From the NCBI GenBank assembly GCA_004794785.1, contig SJOL01003761.1, forward strand, positions 138,104 through 202,103: DNA of 64,000 nt, in the 5' to 3' direction. This document shows, in pieces, positions 1 to 12,953 of the stretch. The position numbers and the translations under genes are program-made. The notes below the pieces were generated by a model. It worked only from the letters and a program-made list of their open reading frames with translations, was not told the DNA's origin and searched no databases. The DNA is from Opisthorchis felineus. Taxonomy: Eukaryota; Platyhelminthes; Trematoda; Opisthorchiida; Opisthorchiidae. Every line of letters starts with the position of its first letter. Position 1 is the first letter of the stretch.

Positions 1-3000
1 GTGTCCACGGCGATGTTTAGAGTCTATAAATAATCTCACAGGTAAATAGTTGAATGACAGGCATCCAAGCGGCAAAACATAGCTTGTAATTATAAAAGCA
101 GAGGAAACGCCTTCGCCAACAAACGCATAACGAGTGCTTGAAATGCAGTTTTTTGTTGCTCTTTGTGCTTATGAATGAATCAAACGCCGCTAAGCACGAC
201 TTCTGTTAAAAGTGACCCTCAACGGCTAGTCGCGCATCAGAGCGTCTTTTATTGCTAACAGGCAAGTAGCCTGAGTGCCCATGACACACAAAGCAACATG
301 AGGCACGAGCTGTCAAATGAACGAATACGGAAGTCACCGGGGGTAACGACACAGAAAAACTTAAAATCACCGACCTGCATACCGCCGAACAGCAACAAAT
401 TTAGCAGCGCCAGTAGCCTATCTCAGGGTAAAATGATCCCAGCGTTCAAACTGAGTATAATATAGGCATAAATGGATCTGGTCGACAGGACACTTTATCT
501 ACCACCACGCAATGCCACCTTCCGCTGGAGATTAATTTGCAAATTATCAATAAAGGCTCTTAGTTGTGACCTGAAGTTGTGATCATATTTACTCATATAT
601 CATGAGGTTAAAGTTTTAAAGTTAACGTTTCAAATCAAGAGCTTATGGTTCAATAGGGTTGTAGACTGGACGGCGTTAGCAACGCAAAGCGTAATAAACG
701 TACAAGCGGGTAGCTGAATTGTTTCCACTGTACTGCTGTACTGCTACCCAATTGTGTTAAATTATTTGATTGAAGCTTTAGAATAAAAAGAGGAAGAACG
801 GCACAGGGATGAGGACAAAGAGCGACCCCGCCACCAACATTAGAGGTGTCTACACTCCATTACTTGGTCAGGCAAACGGGATAGAAAATAACAACAACAT
901 GAAGACAACTGACAATGTTGAATGGTCACATCGTGCTATGGAGTTTGTTGTTGCCAGGAAAAGAGCAATGAAGCAGTTAGAAAGCCATTTAGTTATGAAG
1001 TCAAGGAATGTTCAGTCACACCCCGGGACATAAAGAAGTGACCCCCAGTATGAACAAATGTTGAATTGAGAAATGGCGGGTATGGAGAACAGGCAGTGTA
1101 CAAGTGTTGTCAGTTGTTAAGGTCATAATTACAGGCTAAACTCCACCATTTAGGTACTTGCAGCCACCGTTTGCCACCAACAAATATGACTGTGTACTTA
1201 TTAGACGTCTCATTGCAAGGCAAAGCATGGTGCAATTTTTAGGTAAGCTCAAACCTGCATCCTTAACTTGGCCTGCAGTTGAAGCCGATGTAAACGTAAG
1301 TAAACGTTCTTACTCGAATTACTTCAACTGAGAACAGGCGTCTGCTGACGAAATTTGTCGGCTTCCACTTTTCCAGACCTGATATTAACGACAAGTTCAG
1401 CTGAGTACTTAGTCTGTCAAATGATAATAACTATATGTAATTAACTGAAGCTATAATATATACCATAAATTTTGTTCACAGGATTTTCAGCAGTATCAAA
1501 ATTGTTTGGCTAGTTGAAAGCCAAAAGTACTGCTTTTGCCATGATTTGTTTACGGAACAGCTGATGCAGGACTCTATTTTGAACCAACATGGAGCAAAAC
1601 TAAGTTAGTCTCTAATGTCTCTTTGAAGTTTTATAAACTTTGAACTTCTGATTATTTTAAGCCCCATTAACCAACTTGACTCACTTTTGTTGCCCCTGGG
1701 GCTACTTTGTAGATATTTTTGTGAAAAAAAGACCAATTTAACTGTAACACTTAGATTAGAAATATACGAACAGATCAGTTTTAACTTAAAGGCGCGTAAC
1801 ATCATCAAACATATGGGAGAAATCGATTAAAATTAGAAAAAGGGATGCCCAGCCGAATTAACGACCAAGCTTTTAATCTACACAACAAAAGGATAACTAA
1901 AGCGACACCCGACCGGTTCCTAAATGTCACTGCTCAACTTGAACACACTTATTCCAATCACGTCAGACCTTAAAAGTCAGCATAACTGATATGAGACTGG
2001 TAAGCTTTCCAACAGCTTGCTAACCGAGCGGAATGTCGTTATTTTGTACTCACCGCTTCAAACGGTTAATAGAATAGTGTAGGAATATCAGTTTTTGTCA
2101 CTTCGACGGACTAAGGATCAACTGTAGGTGCAGCAAAACCCTTAAAACCCCAGATTACAGGCTTATGCAAGCATATTCGGTCAACTGGTTTCATTGCTTT
2201 GCATAAAAGTAGATTTCACAAACATTGACGTTAAGCCCATTTACCGAAATATTTGAAGGTGACACACGCGCGAAATTTAGTTGGGTAAAAACTGTGGCCA
2301 TTGTCGAATTCGAGTGCAGTTAAACCCTTGTTAATGAAGGTAACCACTTATAGCAAAAAACGTTGTCTACAGTCTGGGATTTTACTCCAAAACGGTGTGT
2401 CGTATTAAACAGAAAAAACACCGACTTCTACCAAACAAGAGCAAATTAACCAGACAACAAGAGTTCCACCACGAAAAACATGGCCAGCAATATGATAATT
2501 TTACCATATCATCTTTTGATCAACTACCTATTAGTGAATGAGGCAGAGGCGGCATTTCCCATTGTTTGGAAAAACACAAAAATATGTCAACTTCATCAGA
2601 AAATTTTTAAGGTTTTCGAAATGTTCGCATCAACGTTTTCGAAACAGTCAAATTAGACCTCATCTTACCAAACGTGTTTCGGCAAAACGTGATATAATTT
2701 GAAGTACGTTAGCATTGTACACGTTGTCGGACAAAACGCAACTCACCTGCTTAGCTCGTAAGCACAAAATCCTAAAGTTCTTTATGCTCTTTAATGCGTA
2801 ATATACTTATTTTACCAGTTTCTTTCAGTTAAATTATGGCTCTGTTTAAACACCGTTTGTCTTCTTTCAGGTATAATAACGACATATTTCACTGATGAGT
2901 CATTCACTTGTATCCGCCAAGCAAAGCGGCCGAAGGCTCAACAACATACGCAAATTTCTGACGTTTACAGGGCTTTATAGACACACGTTGTCCAATACTT

Positions 3001-6000
3001 TTTATTTAGTAACCTTTTGTTTTATCGAATGGTGAGGCTTTAAAGGCCAATTGCTGGCTAGGTGGTACATAACGTTGCATATCTTGCAGGCCAGCCTCTA
3101 ACTTTTCAAAATATCTTAAATAATCTTTTAAATTCGGGTAGATAAATTCGAAACCTGCAAGCATGCAGGGTTTTAGTGCGTTCCAGTCAATAATGAGTCA
3201 TGAACACATATCATATTCACTCTAAAGGCCAAGTGTCTTAATTTTAGTGTGCAATTTTCGACCATGTTTCTAATTTGAAATCGTGAAACTGAAGTTTTGA
3301 AAAAGAAGCATTCTGTAGTCTCAAGGTGGCTACTAAGAGCAAACATAATTTGCATATCGTGTTTCACCAAACAGACTTTGGGCCTTTCACTCTGAACTGG
3401 ATCTCGAGTAGAACACTTGATTGCTTGAAACACTGACACATCCGTCCGTGAAAAACGTCATGAAATTTGCACCTCTGGCTAGGTGCAACACTCTGCCGTC
3501 TAATGCAATTAGGCGTAGTTAGTCCCGTGCATACCGTAAAAATCTGACATGTAAACTGTGCTATAAATCTGTCTCCCATTTTCCCAATAATATTGCTTTT
3601 CAACCAGACTTCAGTCAATAACAGCTACACAAGTTGAGGCCGTTTGACGAAATAGTGCTTAATATAAGACAGTCTTTTCTAGTTTATCCACGAAGTTGTT
3701 TTTTGGAAACCTTTTCAGCTAGGAGTCATAGTTACACTTACCTAAAAACACGCACCTTCATGTAGCCCGAAAAAAGGTAGCTTTGAGATCTCCGCGTACA
3801 CCCATTAAACACATTGATCATTTTCAGCCAAACATTTGAGAATGACTGCTTTATCATCAAATCCTTCATCAAATCCATCAATTACAAGTACAGGCTTTAC
3901 CGAGGTGGCATAAACTCACGCACACGCATGCAGGCCCTTGGTAAAAAAACGCAATCATTTAGGCCTTCCGCATGATAGAACCGGTTGACCTATTATTTCT
4001 TGCATCAATACGTACTAATAGGTGCATCGAACGGCAGGCGGTCAAATTAGTCTTAAAGTGCGCGCACGGCCCCTTTGAAACTTTTAGCTGGAAAAAGCAA
4101 CACAAAACCTGATGCGCTATTTAACGTGATCTTTTTGATAATGATGGAAACACACAAAACACTGAAAATCTTCAGCAACCTTCCGGATAGTATGTTCCGC
4201 CCAGGCCAAGCAGTATGGTTTAAATTTGCTGCAACGTTTACTTTGATAAGTAAAACGAGTAGGCTTAGTGACCTATATAAAGTCAACCCCAGCCAAATTC
4301 AAACGACCCCCAATTAAACAGCACACGCTGCACCCTCAACCAAAAAAGGTCACCTTTATGCAATGGTTACTTGGAAACAGACAAAACACCGTGTGTCTCA
4401 ATTGACTAATTTTTCTGCATAATTTTTTGAAGTTTCTGAAGTTTGTCTGCTTCGACCTTTATAGAAATTAGGGAATAGAGATAATCCTAGCTACTACATT
4501 CCAAAGCCCTAGTAGTAAATCGAGGCAAGAAACAGAAGTGTTTGTTTATCTAATAAGGAGTGACTATTTTCAGAGGTGACTATCTCCACGGAGCAAACGG
4601 TTCTTAATTCGAACATGGGCCTGCTAAGTGGGTGCTAGAATTTGTGAGATGCACTGTAGAAACTGGGCGAAGCACGTATGCTCTTTTCATACCTGTATGA
4701 GGTGGCGTCTATCTGATAGACATTATGAATGATTAATCCATTGCTGCAAAGTATATGGCTTAAAACTAGATTTATGTGAATTGCAACTTGCCTTCAAAAG
4801 GCCACTGTGAGAATACCTACGTTTTTTTCAAAACAAGCGATAGTCAGTGGCTTCACCAATAACCTGAGACTGGAGGTAAGTTGGATCTGAGTTAAGCTCT
4901 GAACTTCTTGCGTTTACTTTCCACTACCCCTTGAGCTACGGGCCAACAGTTCCACTAGCACTTAGCCAAATCACCTGAGAGCTGAAAACAAAGTACAAAT
5001 CTAGCCAAGTAAGAAGAGCATTTAAGTCCCACGTTGACACTTTTTGTTCCGCCATTGGATCCTTGCTTGATAGTATATTGTTAAACGTCAGGGTGGTTTT
5101 ACAGCCTAGACTGTCATTCAAACCTCAGAAGGTCTAAGCTGAAAGGTCTAAATAAGGCAGTCGTCAACTGGTTCAATACGGTATTTTTAGGCCATAGCAA
5201 CAGCTTATTCCATCGATTCAGTCTAGTGCCATCTTACTCTGTTTTGCTAACCTATCAGTCTGAGAATGAGATCAAGTTAGCAGCCCGCTTTTAGCACCCT
5301 TTCGTAAGTGGTGCTATCAGACCTTGTGAGATGTTTTGTAGGCAACACTAAAGTGAAAAAGAAACGGAACTAAAAAAAAGGAAATACGACGTTCCAATAT
5401 TTCAAGCTAATTTACGCAGTGTTGATCCGATTTACATTTGACGAAGTTTCACATAGAAAATAATGTTCCCCCTCATAACTATAGCATTTTTCTATAAGTA
5501 TACGCTGTATACAACTGTATTTCTGCATTTAGTATATTTATTTCTGTTCATAGAAATCACTCATAATTTATGTTATCTGACACAAAAGTTAAAAGGTGCA
5601 TGTCAGGATCTTGCTATTCCTCGCCAAACCTGATAACGGATATTTGACCTATAAACTTCAGGGGTTTTCTTGCCAGGATTCCTAGGTTATGCTAAAGCAC
5701 CAGAGGAAAAAATGCGCTACGTTTATAAGGCTTGATAATAAAGCTGCTGCCCACTTGACTTAAGTAAACGGTGACGAATCAATTCATGAGGTATACTCCC
5801 AGGATTACTACCAGATGCGGAGTAATTCAGTCAGACAAACGGATCCGAAATTCTCGTATATTTACGCGTTTGTTCGTACCATGACCATGCACATGTGTGG
5901 TATTGATTTTGTACGAAACGGTATGGATGAGCTGCCTCAGTGCTACCATGACAACAAAAATGACGAAGCATTTTGAGCCTAGTTTTTGAGGTGCGTACTG

Positions 6001-9000
6001 TTTCTTTGAAGCCGCATACTACCATTTAAGGAAGTGTAAACAAAATGCCATAAAAGGGAATGAAACCTAATCGTTTTTGGCCCAAACACTATTTCCTGTT
6101 TGCTCATTGTCCTCACAGAAATCATCAAAATCGTCACAAACCAACAATTCAACCAACGTGGGAACCATCATCATCTTGCTTCTCAGTACCGTTAACTTAG
6201 TGTTCTTCTTGTTGTCGTCTACCCCATGCTCCTCTCTCGTTTACACACCACCCCTGTTTTCTTTATGTCGTCATTATCATCACCAGTATCACCTTCCAGT
6301 GTTATCACCATTCAGGTCAATTTTTTCTTCAGTATTCTTGGCCACAACGGTTTAAGTAGGCCATACACATTTTGTCACAGTTTCAATCAACGCACTTGAA
6401 TCATTGGAACAAGAATTACTCCTGTTTACTTGTCATTCCACAATGGTGATGAGTTTCTAATCGTGCTGGAGGATCGGCCTACTTGAAGTAACTTCACGTA
6501 CATACACTTGGATGTTTGGGTGTGCCACATCCTTCCTCGGTATTCCTATAAAAAGGGAAGGCAACTTAAAAGATGAAGAGAAAAGTCAACTGCCATAGTA
6601 TTTGAGCGGTATATATATATATCCTCGATTTTCGATCTGCCTTTTAAAACTGTGATTAGTACCGAGCCAGTTAGTGCTACGAGTTGCTTAGCCGATTAGC
6701 TTTTGTCTGCATTTTTTTCAAGTACTTCATTATCTAATAATCGATTTAGTGAAGTAAGACCGATGAGAAATGGGTGTTTCTGATCTAAACGGTCTTGTAA
6801 AACATTTCCTGTGCAACCCACATTCCGAAACCATGATGTGGTGGCTGCCTTCAACATAGCCACAAATGGATGTGCACTATAAAGAGTTCTCTTTATGCAG
6901 CACACACAAGAAGAATATTTTGGAGCGTCAAATGCGACGTTTTGGAATGTTCTTGATGGGCCACAGTACCCTAGGTAGAAAGCTGTCGTGTTTGCTTAAT
7001 TTAGAGCGATAAAGAAACGAGATGGTGTTAGGATGGTTTGTTTGAAGGGTTTAAAACGATGTCAAAACCTCTGAGAATTTTTGGCACAATACTCTGCGAC
7101 TGATTCTGAATGATTCTTCTTCCTTGTGACTGTGAGAAATGCGGACCAAACTAAGGACGAGTATTATCTGTCTGTTTCTTTCCAAAAGTTTTGATTGGGT
7201 ATACGCATGCTTAAGTACATTAGAATGCTCTCCGGAGCTAGCAATAAACCCGCCTTCTTTCCGATTTTACCTATTTGCCAGAATACGTCTTTTATAAACT
7301 GAAATGCCATTGGTAATATTTTGAAATATTGGTAGCTTGGGTGAGTTTATTGGTTATGATTATGGAGGTGATGATGCTTGCTTTAGTGGTTGTTTTATGA
7401 TTGATAAAGATGGTGACAAAAACTGACCTGCGCATTCAAGCAAAAAATCTGCATAACTATTACGCGAACAAGATGTTTTTAATGGCTTTTTAGCTACCAG
7501 TTTTGTTTGAGAGTTTCTCATCTCATTCACCAGAATGAAGCTTAGTTTGCAAAGAAGAACAGTGGCTTATAAGAATGAGTGAAAAGATGAAGAAAAAAGT
7601 CTCAGCTGGTCAGTGACCCCACTCAAGGGCTGCGTCCTCGTTTTTTGTATCGTTCTCGCCTCATCCAAATCCTACTACCAGCCCTTTTATACAGAATGAG
7701 GTTTAATAATACTTCGGTAGCCTATTTCATCACTACAGATTGGTGTGTGCCCCAATCTTTCCTGAAGTAAATTCTCAACGATATCGGCATATTCTTTGAT
7801 GTTCGACAACAAGTGGGAATCACCCAAATGAAGGCACTGTTCCGTCGAAATAAACGTAAATCCCGATTCAAGAAAAACGCCAACAATTTTGTCAGGATGC
7901 ACTGCAACTTATGTATGTTTGATGACCGAAATGGCATACAAAATATCAACATTGCAAACGTAAGGGCTTGTGTGGGCTGTTGAACAAGCTGGAAAAAACT
8001 CACCTAAATTTACGCTTTATTGCCCAGTTTACCCTATCTACAAACTGCAGCACCACAGTGCAGGTTGCTGCTGGGCAACTGCACAACAGTTTCGAACATT
8101 ATGCAAGATGAAGAGTAAAGTTAGAATGGCCTATTCTATGTCAGACGATTGCTCGTCTGACTTCATACAGCCAAGTGCAAAAACTATGAGGAAAAAGAAG
8201 CTGCCTTTACGGTTTTATAAACAGGATGCAGACCAGAAGCAAAAAACCCGAAGGCCTCCTGGAGGTCCGCGCTTCCTTGTTATCAATAGTGCGAGTGACC
8301 ACCCATGATTCGACTGGAAATCATAGTGACACAGCCATTGGATATTTTGTACCCACTGTAGTTTCCATGGTCATGTTCTGGTGGAGCACAACGCGGTTTC
8401 TTCAGCGTTAAGTAATCTGCTCTCATAAACCGTGCCAGCAAGCATGGACCAGTTTGATAAATTTGTCAGCAATCTCAGGTGTTATTTTTGCGCGCTTCTA
8501 CACAAACTCGCTAGTATAAAACGTTAATTACCATGTCGGTGTCCACAATACACTCTTGAATATTCACAGTTTCGTTCCTGAAAGCACCCATTATCACCTG
8601 TCTGTATTTATTTGTGATAAGGTGGTAAATACGTGATGTTCTGTGATTTTGTTGATGGATATGGTCTGTTATCATCGAAGTATTTTCTCGAAACAACTGA
8701 TTTGGCCTATATAAAAGACAAGTCCCCGTAAGCTCTAAAGAACATAAAAGGCATTCAGAATTACAGAAGCTTCAGCGCGACTCGGTCTCTTAACTACATT
8801 GACCTCATTGAGAACACACAGATTTAGGATATTTGGATATAGCTGCAGATCCATTGACCGGCACTGAACCAAAACTACCCCTAGTTCGTGCTAGCAAGAC
8901 TGAAGTGCATCTGTGAAATACGAGTTTTATGTGTAACCTTATTCTCATTCTACCACTTTTAAGGGTCTTTTGTAAATGGTCCGCTTGAATTCCTTCCTGT

Positions 9001-12000
9001 TGATGAAGGTGATATTTGACCGGTGAAATCTTAAACTGAACGCACATCATAACCCTCGAGCTTTACATAAACTTATCATTCAAACCAAAGAAAAGCAACA
9101 TAGAGTTCACAGGTCTCTTGAGTGCCTTCGATTTTAACTTCATTATATGGACGGTTTGAGGAAAATAACTGTGCAACATATTCTTTCGTACCCAGTCCTC
9201 TTTTGTTAGACTGTTTAAACTGGGATAAAGTATAGATTGGCCTGATAGATTAAATTAGTATAGAAGTTGAGAATGGATGCAAACATCTGTGGAAACCGAA
9301 GGCGAAATGTTTTGAGATTACCAAAACGCTAACATGGACAAAGCATTTTGGTACAAAACCACTTCACCTTGCACAAATAACTTCCGTTTCTCACCACCTG
9401 GTCATTTTAGTGTGGAGTACTTTGAACAAGTCTGCTGGAGGTCTCCTTACATATTTTTCATTTCTCCCTAGTTTTACTTTTTGGTTGCTCAATCGTTTGG
9501 GAGACTGGAATGTTATCACACAGTTGTCTCACTGTCATCTACTTAAACATAACTCATCAGAGGTTTACGATATGCATCAAATCCATGCCATGGACCAGTC
9601 AGTCAATAAACAAAGGAGATGAAATAGTGAGCGCTCTCTGACGATGCCGCAAAATGTTGCACCGCCATGATGCAAGTCCCCACAAAACTACCGAAACCGA
9701 CCGGATGTAGCATTGGTTCTGTTCCCCCAACATTTAAATCTGCTCTCTAATTTACAAGCTGCTTTGTCAAGTGACCCTTTCTTATTGTAACGCCTATTCT
9801 TCAGACAATTGTAGACGTCGTGGTGACCATGGTCATTGAATTACTTTGCCCTTTCCTGGGAGCCACAGCGCAAATGCCGGAAATATAAGCCACTTCATCC
9901 ACAAAGAACTTCGTGACTTTTCTAGTACGCCTTGATAATACTGGCAGTATCTTGTGAGTTTGTGCACCACTGTCTAGCATCGGCTCCGGTTTTTGAGAAG
10001 CACACCATTACAACCAAACGCGGTCAAATCTGAGGACGGTTTTTACCGGATGAAACTGTGAAAATGCTTTCAGTTGATCATACCTTGAGTGTTCGTCTTT
10101 AGGCCATACCGATTAGGCCAGAGGTTGTATCGGTTCGCGAATCTAGCCTCAAAGGTAAACAATAATATGATATTAGTCAAGATTTTGTTGATGTGTCAGA
10201 TTGTTGAATTGCGAAGCTAGTGCTTTACGAAGCTTGTGAGTAGAATATCAGTCAGCAGTTTGACGCTGTGTTGTACTGTACTGTATTGAATTGTACTGTA
10301 TTTTTAGGCAGACCATTCTGATTGTGACGAAGAGGTGGGTCATAAGTTTTCACTTATTAAACGGATAAGAATAAACAGCCGTCGGTGTGGTAGCGTGTAA
10401 GGGCAGGCAGCGTAAACGACTTGTTTTACTGTGTATCATGGGACTATGTGAAACAAGTCCATTTATTACCCCCTCCCCTAAAAGACAAACATGACGTAAA
10501 TTTCATGACCGTCCTGAATAAATACAACACTTGCTATGTAGCAGCATTCTGATCTGTTGGAATTTACTACCGTCAATTCCTTGATATTTTATAAATGGNT
10601 TAGCATTCTCACAGTCCATCCTAGGTGAAGATATAACTAATGGCTGGTATACCCGTGAACATTCACTAATGCACCGCCAGAAAAAGGGTTTTTGAAGGCT
10701 TATCAAGTGTGCAGTCTCTAATTAAGAGTACGAAAAGCCAAATTGGAGACACTTACGTGGAGCTTAAACACAGATTTTCGAATAAGCATTCAATTGACTT
10801 ATTCATTCGGCCACCTTATCTGGACTTGAATGTTCCTTAACAAAAACCCTCCTGGTCACCCACTTCTATGATCATTGAGTTGGAATGTATGCATTTTGGT
10901 GGCTGACAAATCTGAAATAATCATACTCTTGTCAGTTATTTTGTCCCCTCACTTTTATATGCAATCTGATATTAACCCCTGGTTCCTGCCATTTTGTGTT
11001 GCTTCCCACAATATTTTCCAATCTACCTAGGAAAATCCTTCTACTGCTTAATTCGAACTTGACAATGGGCCCATATGTCAACTTTTAAATTTGAGCTACT
11101 CTGTCTTCACTCATTTCCCGCCTTTAAATCCTTTCAGTCAGACAAAAACTCAACAGAACACGTACACGAACATAACCCGGCGTACAATGATTTCATTATT
11201 AATTAATAGTCTGTTGATTAGTTCATTGTTTCATTATGTGGTGCCTCAAAAACCTGAAGACCCTACTTTGAAAGGCCTTTTCCATTTGATTAATTCTGTG
11301 TGAATTGCGTCTTTCGTGCGTTTGCCTTAACTGACAAGAACATGCCTATACCATACAAATATCTTCATTGGTGTGCGAATTTGGCTTCGACCGAAGAGTA
11401 AGCCGAATTCAGCTGTATCTCTCAGTCATAGTGGTCTTCTTATATCCCGTCACGCAGATTCATCACTCATTCATCTCTCCCCTAAGTTACTAATACCCGA
11501 TCACTTTCCTCGCATAACGAACGGGGTGCTTACTGTCAGATGCGTTAACGATCATATAGAGTTTGCTGGTAGTGAGTAAATTTTAGAAAAGTAGTCTGTA
11601 GTCGAAATAGTTTTGTGCTTTTACGTCCTCAGAGCCTGGTAATATGGAATAAAACGCGGCTTGCAGTTTTCATAAGGTTTTTGAGTAATTTATGAGTCGG
11701 CATTTGGCGTAGCCATCAGTTGCCAATGTGAAATTTCTTTATGACATGGGCTGAATGCAGTGTAAGATAATGGACGAGGAATGAAGATGGATTTTCATAT
11801 TTTATCTTCATTGTTGAGCGTATTATGGATACTTAGGCTGCACTAATCAGACTGTTTGTCTTTTGTCTACCTTGGCAAATGTAGCGGTGCATTTTGTGAT
11901 AACATTTATTCAATTTATGAATTCGAGTGAGTAGGTTTAAACTAAAGAATCGCTTTTATCAAACCACCAAAAATGTGTGCTCCATGGCAATTTATCTGCC

Positions 12001-12847
12001 TTCGCACAACCTATTTTACCACTTCTTCTTTAGTCCTGAAGCGAGTATTCTGGTTAGTCCACAACAAAAACGGAGGTCCCCAGACTTGAGTTTTGCTCCG
12101 ATTGTAGCCTGTCGTTTGAGGCGGTTTCCGAGTGAAAGAAATTCGGTAATTACGTTGCCTAGTTTCTGAGTGCTGACAGTAGGCGGCGTTTGTCACCACA
12201 TTTAAGGTTCAAATCCAGGCAATTTTCTTTCCTTCGCAAAGTTGTACAAGTCACTCACCAGTTGACTTTTTCTTGGATTTCCAAGTTTGATTGTCAAAAG
12301 AAATGGTATTAAATAGCAGTGGCTCTCACATGTTTTTTTTCTGCAGGAAACTTATAGGCATCATTTTATTGGCAAAGTTTGTCACCGAAAGGTAGTTATT
12401 TTAGAAAAATAACTTTCACTGAGGCACAAAGGTTCTAAAGGTCTATCAGGGTTCGTCACTTTGAGTTCGCCTCATTAATTATGATCGTTTGGGCTTTGAA
12501 AGTTTGATGGCCTTTCGCAACATTGTACAGAAATTTATTGCAATGGTCTACTTGGACAAGCTTGACGAAAGGATCCAGACCAGAGGCTGCATTTTGGCGA
12601 CCTGGCAACTAGCTGAATTGTGTCACTAGGGCAAACAAGTATTTGATGTAGGAAGCAAATGATAAAGAACAGATGTTAGTACAAAGATGGAAGGACTATT
12701 GAACTGCGAACCTAAGATGGAAGACATTTTTCCGATCCACACCAGAAGACTTGTGGGTAAACACCCCTTTATGACATACGTAAAGTAAAACTATGTTTCA
12801 CTTATTGTTTGTCATGACGCGGCAGTTTATTCGCAATTCTGTTGCAG
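1..12847. other. Non-coding stretch upstream of the first recognised transporter exon
   Basis: I read both strands and found no open frame resembling a known protein, no convincing RNA gene and no promoter. Open frames are all under 120 codons and lack family motifs. The stretch is AT-rich and holds one arm of an interspersed inverted repeat family near 6.7-7.3 kb, a short (TA)n tract near 6611, and one ambiguous base at 10599. The 5' exons of the SLC5 gene, encoding its first membrane segments, should lie to the left of 12848. I did not find them, so they are either beyond the left edge or too short for me to recognise. Confidence 0.6.
6700..7260 (-). repeat. Interspersed repeat, minus-strand copy, related to 15790-16360
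   Basis: Read on the minus strand, this segment aligns by eye with the plus strand at 15790-16360 over roughly 500 bp, with clear divergence. Shared anchors include GCATGCGTATACCCAATCAA (one differing base in the other copy) and GTGGGTTGCACA. Both copies keep a short open reading with CCI, HPFV and VGCT in the same order, so the element may once have been coding. I do not recognise the family. The ends are approximate. Confidence 0.6.
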
Positions 12848-12953
12848 GCGGATTTATATGCTGGTGCAATATTCATTGATCAAGCTGTGAAAATCGATCT
12901 CTACTTGGCAATTATTATTCTTCTGATCATTTCCGGACTATTCACTATTTTGG
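12848..12953 (+). CDS. SLC5 transporter exon A (first visible)
   Basis: The acceptor is TTGCAG and the donor GTAAGT. The exon encodes 35 codons plus one base, starting [12 protein letters not shown] and running into a hydrophobic helix. This matches the ADLFSGAIFI segment of SGLT proteins and the helix after it. The preceding exon, which should carry the KRFGG region, was not found. Confidence 0.93.

Noticed and set aside
809..1033. 74-codon plus-strand frame as a 5' exon of the transporter
   Set aside because: It is polar and lacks membrane segments or any SLC5 motif.
12150..12222. Possible tRNA with GTTGCCT/AGGCAAT ends and GGTTCAAATCC
   Set aside because: The apparent acceptor stem and B-box are present, but the T-arm cannot form between the B-box and the 3' strand and no D-arm is seen.
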